Below are positions 57,228-64,000 of a DNA stretch of 64,000 nt, in pieces. Each line of letters starts with the position of its first letter. Within the stretch, counting starts at the first letter, position 1. Both the position numbers and the translations under genes were made by a program. Under the pieces are notes generated by a model, which was not told the origin of the DNA, searched no databases, and saw nothing but the letters and a program-made list of their open reading frames with translations. The stretch is from Lotus japonicus (Eukaryota > Streptophyta > Magnoliopsida > Fabales > Fabaceae): the NCBI RefSeq assembly GCF_012489685.1, contig NC_080043.1:38517127-38581126 (forward strand), in the 5' to 3' direction.

Positions 57228-57956
57228 ATGGATGCAGAACAAGTTCTGAAATTGTTGGATACCTATTGGTTCAAGAGAACAATTTACTCCAACAAAACCT
57301 ATTCACCTTTTCATTCAGCAGCGGCTCCAACCTCTCCGTCCTTGGTGGTGGAAGTGCTTCCTCTAGATACAAAGCTCTTGAGAGCTCCAACACTTCAAGT
57401 GAGGTCTTTCAGTGATCAAAACATGGGTTCAAAAGTCAGTGCTTTATCTGATTATCCATCACCAAATTCTGTCTTCACTCCACAGAAGCTGCATCCTATT
57501 CTTTCTGGGAAGGAAATGGGAGATGATCAATTCCCACTTGATCAAAAAGATCCTGAGGAAGAAGCACCCACTAAGAAGAGGCTGAGTCAAAGGACAAGAC
57601 TCAGAAAAGAGAAAATCACAAGAAGGAGCCTGTCAGAGCTCGAGCTAAAAGGGTTTATGGATTTGAGTTTCGCATTTTCTGAGGAAGACAAAGACTCAGG
57701 ATTGGTTTCTTTGATACCAGGGTTACATAGGATGGGAACAGATCATGGTGCTGGTGTGGGCAAAGAAGAACAAGAGAACATCATTGCTGAAACTGTGATT
57801 GGCAGGCCTTATTTATCAGAGGCTTGGGGTGTTTTAGACCAAAGGAAGGTTAAAAATCCATTGCTGAGTTTCAGGGTACCAGTTGAAGGCAATGAGGTAG
57901 TCATGAAGGGCAATCTTAGGTTTTGGGCTCATACAGTTGCATCCATTGTAAGATAA
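57228..57956 (+). CDS. DUF1685 family protein
   Basis: Single-exon ORF of 242 residues starting MDAEQVLKLLDTYWF, the usual family start. The DUF1685 core is in the C-terminal half: RSLSELELKGFMDLSFAFSE (about residues 133-152), LIPGLHRMG (about 161-169), GRPYLSEAWGVLDQRKVKNP (about 192-211) and the closing NLRFWAHTVASIVR. The middle is Lys/Glu-rich with a basic KKRLSQRTRLRKEK patch. No signal peptide or membrane helix. The molecular role of the family is not established. Sequence is intact, unlike nearly all ORFs around it. Confidence 0.9.
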   Translation: MDAEQVLKLLDTYWFKRTIYSNKTYSPFHSAAAPTSPSLVVEVLPLDTKLLRAPTLQVRSFSDQNMGSKVSALSDYPSPNSVFTPQKLHPILSGKEMGDDQFPLDQKDPEEEAPTKKRLSQRTRLRKEKITRRSLSELELKGFMDLSFAFSEEDKDSGLVSLIPGLHRMGTDHGAGVGKEEQENIIAETVIGRPYLSEAWGVLDQRKVKNPLLSFRVPVEGNEVVMKGNLRFWAHTVASIVR

Positions 57957-58299
57957 TAATGAACAAGTTTTCTTTAATTAGAATGTTCAAAGTAAATTCT
58001 TCTTGCTTCTCTTTGGGAAGTTCTAAGCTGTATATATTTTATTCTAGCTATAATCATGGTTTGCATTTTACAAGTGAAATTTTTTACCCAAGAATGTTTT
58101 CCCCCTTCCCCCCTATTATTCGCTGGTGAAAGTTTTTAATCCTTTTGCAAAATGCACACAATCAAGTGGTTGACTTAGTAATTCAGCATTTTGTGTCTTA
58201 AGTAAGTGGTTAGGTTCGATTTTCAAATGTTATGAATGAATAAAACTTTAGTCAATCTCTAATTATTCATTGCACTGACCTTGACGTGAGGAATTAATC
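57957..58299 (+). other. 3' flank of the DUF1685 gene
   Basis: AT-rich sequence with AATAAA at 58239-58244, a possible poly(A) signal. It ends at the LTR beginning TGTGAGACCC. Confidence 0.5.
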
Positions 58300-61272
58300 T
58301 GTGAGACCCAAGTTTTTAAGTTTGGAATAAACTGAATAAAATTCCTTTTTCACGATTAATTCGAGGTAATGTGGAGGAAAACCTGAACAAGTGTTTATTG
58401 AATGGGATAGATTTGTGAAGGAGAAAGTTCAGGAAAAAAGCTAAGGATTGTATCAAAGTCGATAGAAGTTATAACACGATTAGTATTCGCTTAAACCTAG
58501 GTCAAGAACGCTAGTAAATAGCTAATTTACTCTTTAAGGTACGATGGAAACTAATTCCAAAAATCTTCAGAGAAATGTTAGAATTTCTCTTATTCGTCTA
58601 TAAACGAGCGTTTCGATACGAAACTCTGGAATGTACGAACGACAAATTCCAATACTCGGAAGTTTGCCGAAACCGAAACCCTGATAGTTCAGAAACCCTA
58701 AAATCAACGGACGATGAAGACTTTTTCTATTCGGAGCTTCAAATAAAGATTTCATGCGCGTGTGCCCACTCTAATCGACGTTCCGAATCTTTCTTCAGAA
58801 GGAAGTTTCTGCATCCGAGGTCAAAATCATAAAGTGCATTTTAAGCCGGTACACATTAAAAACAAGCCTCGAAAACCAAAAATCATACTGATATTTCTTT
58901 GAAGAATTAGAAGATTCAGCGGAAATATTAACGTGTCTAAAATACGTTGGAATCAGTAGGAAAAATCGAAATCGCGAAATTCTCATTTTTCCGCATTTTC
59001 CATTTCCTATATATAGTATGAAAAATGAAAAAAAAAAACAAAAAAAAAAATCACAAACCCACACACACGGCCGAGAGCTTCTTGGAGGAAAGGAGGAGAA
59101 AAGTGATTTTTCCAATTCTTGACCGATCGTCGTTCCGTTCGTTGCTACGCGTAGACCTCGAGGTACTGATGCTTTTCCCTACCTCTGATCGTAAATTCTG
59201 TCGCTTTTCTCTATGTCTTTCTGTGCTCAAAGTTTTGAGCTTTTTGTAAAACTGTCCAAATAACCTGATTTTAGTGTCTAAACTTATTGCCTACGTGCTC
59301 TAGAGCATGAATATCCGGTTGTTTTCTGTTGAATCTCACCGAATTGCCGCCGAGTTTCAATTCTGCTCAAAAACCCATTTTTATGCTGAGGTTCCGCTTT
59401 TTGGATAAAAAACTCTCGACTGAGTTTAGCTTTAGTAGAATTAGTTGTCATAAATGTCGTTAGGATCGACCCCATCTAATTTGTTTTTCGAAATTCTGAT
59501 TTTGAGTTTCCGAGCTAAAAATATTGACCAAAATACCCCTGCGACAGTTTTCGACCCGATAATTTTTCTGAGAGTTTCCCTGGCCTATATATCGCCTAAG
59601 AATGCCTAGGAATTGATTTAGATCGAAGAAAAAGTTCGAAAACCCTATTTTCCATAGTGGCCGAAACCTATTTGATTGGGTACCGTGTCCAAAAATAATT
59701 TTTGGGTCTCTATGACCTGAGCCATTGCGTAGCTCTTTCAATTTTCGAAATTTTGGCGCCGGTTTCGTGTCATTCCGAGTTCTGTAGCTCGAGTTATGCA
59801 CGTTTTAGCGAATAAAGTGTTTTTGTACAAAACTTGAATCGAGTCAAAACTCATCCATTCGGGGAAAGCCCTTCCATTCGTGCCGAAATGTTGTACTCTG
59901 AAGCTTCTTGAGCTTTGTCGAACGTTAGTTAGGATTGTTTCGACTGTATCGACTTAATTTGATTGATTTTTGCTTTGTTTGCTCTAAGGTTCGTTTGTGG
60001 AAACCTTGAGCTTGACTGAACAAGCTTGTGAGCGAGACCAACACCGCGAGACTGGAACAACTCGAGGTTAGGGCAACTTACTTACTAGCTATTGATTTAT
60101 AGGCATCGATAAATTCGACTTGAATATTGCTTGATATTGAATATTGCTTGTTATTGAATATTGCTTGGGTATTGTTTATCGTTTGAAATCGGAAAATGTT
60201 TTCTGGAGGCTACGGCCGAGTGAACTTATATGAGACGTGTGTCTCCGTTTTCTGAGAGGCTTCGGCCGTTTACTGGTTTCTGTCTTAAGATTCCCGCACC
60301 GTATTATTGTTGCATCGCTCTTTAGAGCTGATATTGTTGAATTGATATCGAATTGTGCGTGTTGACGCGATTGCGGAGCGTAGGACATTTGAGTTGATGT
60401 TGTTGATCTTTCGGGTTGAGAGGAAACTCTAGGCAAGTCCTGACCTGAGGTCTGAGATCTAGCCCTCTTTGAACACTTAGACTTTTCCCGGGGATTATAT
60501 TTGGGGGATTTGGGAAACTTTGAATAGTTGGAATTTGGAACTTGAGAATTTATGGAACTTGGATTTCGATAATAAACCTCATAACTTGATTAACTCAACT
60601 TGAAATGCTTTGATTAATTAACGAGATCTTTAGGAAAATTTAAGACTTGGAAATGATTGTGAAAAACGGGAAATAGTCGAAAAGCCTTGAACTTGAGATG
60701 ATTTGATGGTCGTCACGAGGATGAACCATAGTGACCATGGAAATGTCACTGAGTGCAATATGTACTCCGGCTTTTCACAGCCTAGTCGCAAGACGACTTT
60801 GATCTTCGGGTCCTTTAAAATTGAGACTTGTGGTTAAACTCGTACGTGTGAGGACGATTCGATGTTTTGTTAACCATATTGCATTATGCATATGTTTGGG
60901 GTTTGGGACGGTCAAAAGACTGGGCCTTCACGAAGAACACCAAGAGTGTATCTTCGACATTGCGGCGCGAATCCGTATGTCCAAACCCGACGGGTTGGGC
61001 CGATTCGGCAATAATTATTGACACGCGCGGATCCGTATATTCAATCCGATGGATTGGATCGATTCGGCGGTAGTCACTCAGGCACGCGTGAGTCCGTATG
61101 TTCAATCCGATGGATTGGATCGATTCAGCGATTGCCATTTTAACTCGCGTGAATCCGTATGTTCAATCCGAGGGATTGGATCGATTCAGCGATAATCTTT
61201 CGACTCGCGTGAATCCGTATGTTCAATCCGAGGGATTGGATCGATTCAGCGATAATCTTTCAACTCGCGCGG
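58300..61272 (+). repeat. LTR of the 3.9-kb family, plus orientation, interrupted
   Basis: Begins TGTGAGACCCAAG after TAATC. It matches the reverse complement of 51856-55776 (for example CCTGAACAAG, GTTATAACACGATTAG, AACCTAGGTCA), with many differences, so it is an older or divergent copy. A TATATATAG box is at 59008-59016. It is cut at 61272 by another member in the opposite orientation; the remaining roughly 1 kb would lie right of the window. Confidence 0.8.
60963..61271. repeat. Five tandem copies of a 60-bp unit
   Basis: Unit landmark AATCCGTATGTTCAATCCGA...GGATTGGATCGATTC; CCGTAT falls at about 60973, 61033, 61093, 61155 and 61215. The last two units are almost identical. It sits where the minus-strand copy at 51856 has its different 36-38-bp repeat. 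Confidence 0.9.
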
Positions 61273-64000
61273 TGTAACACCCCGATTTCGGTGGCGTCAC
61301 TTTAGTAACCAAAAGTAAACTTAATGCGGAAAAACGTGAATATTTTTTTTTCTTTCATAACTAAGACAAGACTGAATTAAATAAAACCCAAAAGCGAAAT
61401 CAACAGAACTAATATATAATATATATAACAGCCCCCGCTGTAAGTAACCACCTCGTCACGAGTAACCTCCAGTGACGGAAAGAAAAGTGAAGCGCCCGAA
61501 GGCAATATGCACAGACTGAAAGTAAAGGTGAAGTGTCCGCAACACCATCCCTCAAAACTGAGAATCAGCTGGCCCATCGGCCTGAAACAAGACCTCCTAA
61601 GTCCAACCAACTCTCTGTGATTCCTGTAAAAAAACCACACAAAAAGCTATAGGTGGGAAACTACCCTGTCCCAAAAGAAACAAATGATGTTCAGAGCTAA
61701 GACTCTACTCCTACACTAATCCCATCTTGAGGAGCTCACACCAGCACTAAAACCTACATGCTAGCATGATCGTCGTCCGAACTCGAAATCCAGAACGACC
61801 TAGTCTATGTACACCATCCGTCATCCTCTCGCTACCGCGATGCAATCCTGTTCCAGCATCTCAACCCCTGGTTTCCCCCGAAGGGTGAACCATCGTGAAC
61901 CAGCCCGCCAAAGACATCTGACAAAGGGCGTTTGTCCGCCAAAGCACACACAGAAGACGCGAGGGTCAACTCCAAAGAATTATATAAATAATACCACCAA
62001 TAGATACCGATAAAAGATTAGCCACTTAGGCTTATAACTAGGGATAACATCCTAGGGTTGCATATTCCACAATGAATATAAACGACAGTAAATCACAGTT
62101 AACATGCCTCAAATAGAATTAACAAGTATCAAACACACTCATCAACTAAGTCAGTATGCATGTTGCATGAAATGATATGCAGGTTAACCCAGTCAACCAA
62201 TATGCAATCCGGAACGGATGGGCATCAAACGGGTCAATCCTAGCACCAGCAACGGTGGGACCATTTCTGCCCGCGTGCCTCTTACACCACACAAAGGTAG
62301 CCAGATCAGCATAAAACCCGAAGGCCTGCCATTCGGTCTGCTACTAAGAGTCACCTAGCAGCGCTCTTACGCGGAAATCCCGGTCTTATAACCATTTTGG
62401 AATCCGCCGTGGTCCGGCATCTCACCGTGTTTAAACCACTTAATGAGTGCATGCAATGCAGTGATTAGCCAAACAACGTCTCCGAATCTCACTCGACACG
62501 TCGCCACGTGTTCTAGCTAAATTAATGTCTCTAAAAGCTTACCCTAAGGTAAAGTCAATTCTGCGACAAAAGACACTTCATCACAACAACACATAACCCA
62601 CGATGATCTCCAAATCATCCGACTCATCTCAATCCGATGGTCACAACTACTCAACGAGCACAGAGTATCACACTCTCGGAAACTAACGGTTTCCCGGACT
62701 TATCCCCAGGATAGCCCAACAACACATAGCTGCTCCAACAGCACAAGAGTATCCCGCATTCACAAGGTCTCACGCCTCAGTGAAGCTTCATGCTGTTCAC
62801 GAGGTCTCACGCCTCAATGAAGATCCATGCTTTCCACAAGGTCTCACGCCTCAGTGAAGCTTCTCGGCTCATCCCTTGGATGGCTAAACAAACTGCTCAA
62901 CGAGCGAAGGAGTATCAACATACTCAGAACTTACCAATCTCCTCAACACTTGGATCCGACGACACTTCTCGTTTTCCAAAACTAAGATTTGCATCCAAAG
63001 CTTCCTTTCGAGTTTATTATCCTTATTTGAAGATTTAGAGGTTGTTTAATGTCTTATGAGTTTTCTTTTCAAAATAATATCCTTTTAGTCTTATCGCAAA
63101 TCCTATCAGTCCTCGGGATCTCCTAATCCCCAAATGACTCCAGAGAATGTCTCGATCCATAAACATCATAACAAGGCCCGAATCTCATTCGTCCTATCAA
63201 ACTTTCTCAAAACTCTCAAAATAAAATCGGCATGACCTGCCCGCTATTCTCACTATTCAGAATCTCAGATCTCATTGCATAAGTATAAATAACTCAGCAC
63301 AATCAATCAACATGTCATATATCAACATATTAAGCAATAACCACATAGCACTTAGCATATAAGTTATGCATCACACATCCTAAATTACCCAATTAGCACT
63401 TAGCATGTAATTCACTCATCAAAACATTCAGTAGATGCATCATCTACATTGTCAGCCGAAGCCTCAGAAAACATTTTCCAATCGCACACAATCCAGTGCA
63501 TAAACAGTAAACAATATCGAAAACATCGACCCTAAGCATTAACTAGAGATTCAGTGAGAAGCCCTCACCTGTAGGTTCTCCAGAATGATCGTCTAACGCT
63601 TCCTCGCAAGCAAAGTCTTGTTCCTCGGGAAACTCTTCAAAAGCACCTTTAGAACAAAACCACAAAAATCAATCAAAATCTATCGGAAACTAAGCTATCA
63701 ATACTTACTAAGGTTACACGAAGTAATCTATACTCTAAGGTACGATAATCTAGCGCGAAAGACAAGTTTTCGGAAAAAGGAAATTTCCTCCTCCCCCCTT
63801 AATAGGTTCGGCCACTTTTCACAATTAGGAGACTCGATTTTTCTTCGATCAAACTTGGTTCCTATGCTATCATTGGCCGTAACTAAGGGTATTCTGAACT
63901 CGGAAAAATTATCGGATCAAAAACTGTCGCAGGGGTATTTTGGTCATGATTTTTAACTTAGAAATTTCAAAACTGAAATCCCAAAAACCAAATTTTGCAG
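61273..64000 (-). repeat. LTR of the 3.9-kb family, minus orientation, runs off the window
   Basis: Starts TGTAACACCCCGATTTCGGTG after CGCGG (61268-61272) and follows 51856 onward closely to the window end, which corresponds to about 54592 of that copy. No coding region seen. Whether it is solo or the LTR of a full element cannot be told here. Confidence 0.87.

Overview
This is nuclear DNA of a flowering plant, most likely a papilionoid legume. The window holds spliced genes with GT-AG introns (a group IIe WRKY factor and a DUF1685 gene), a plant LINE, a tRNA-derived SINE, a Stowaway MITE, and many long-terminal-repeat (LTR) elements of the Ty1/copia Sirevirus type with an envelope-like third ORF, as in soybean SIRE1. 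I cannot name the species. Three host genes are supported: the first exon of a probable B-type cyclin at the left edge (minus strand), a three-exon WRKY69-like gene at 12713-15168, and a single-exon DUF1685 gene at 57228-57956. Almost everything else is transposable elements inserted between and into each other.

Layout: 870-4561 is a 5'-truncated LINE with three nonsense codons. Copia element E1 (4595-9419) is a short, pol-less Sirevirus with nearly identical LTRs and a perfect ACCGT target duplication. A solo Sirevirus LTR follows (9654-10879), then a 532-bp foldback element (11429-11960), then WRKY69 with a SINE in intron 2 and a Stowaway MITE 45 bp past its stop. E2 (from 16290, plus) and E3 (to 31518, minus) are two young Sireviruses facing each other across a 100-N gap; both lose their 3' ends there. 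E3 keeps full-length gag and pol ORFs.

Right of E3 is the 5' end of a minus-strand Ty3/gypsy-like element, G1 (gag plus a 2.7-kb LTR). The G1 LTR is split into three pieces (32596-33522, 50657-51855, 55782-56361) by two insertions. One is the 17-kb Sirevirus E4 (33523-50654), the other a 3.9-kb solo LTR (51856-55776). E4 itself carries two solo LTRs (37383-40147, 40189-42549) only 41 bp apart in its integrase sequence. Beyond G1 are the DUF1685 gene and two opposed LTRs of the 3.9-kb family (58300 onward, plus; 61273 to the window end, minus).

How the parts work together: the Sireviruses share a tRNA-iMet primer site, gag, a pol ORF shifted +1 relative to gag, a pyrimidine-rich AG-poor leader, an envelope-like ORF and repeated polypurine tracts. 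E4 also has an antisense ORF with its own TATA box and AATAAA signal in its 3' region, the most unusual item here. E1 has no pol and must have relied on enzymes from full-length relatives.
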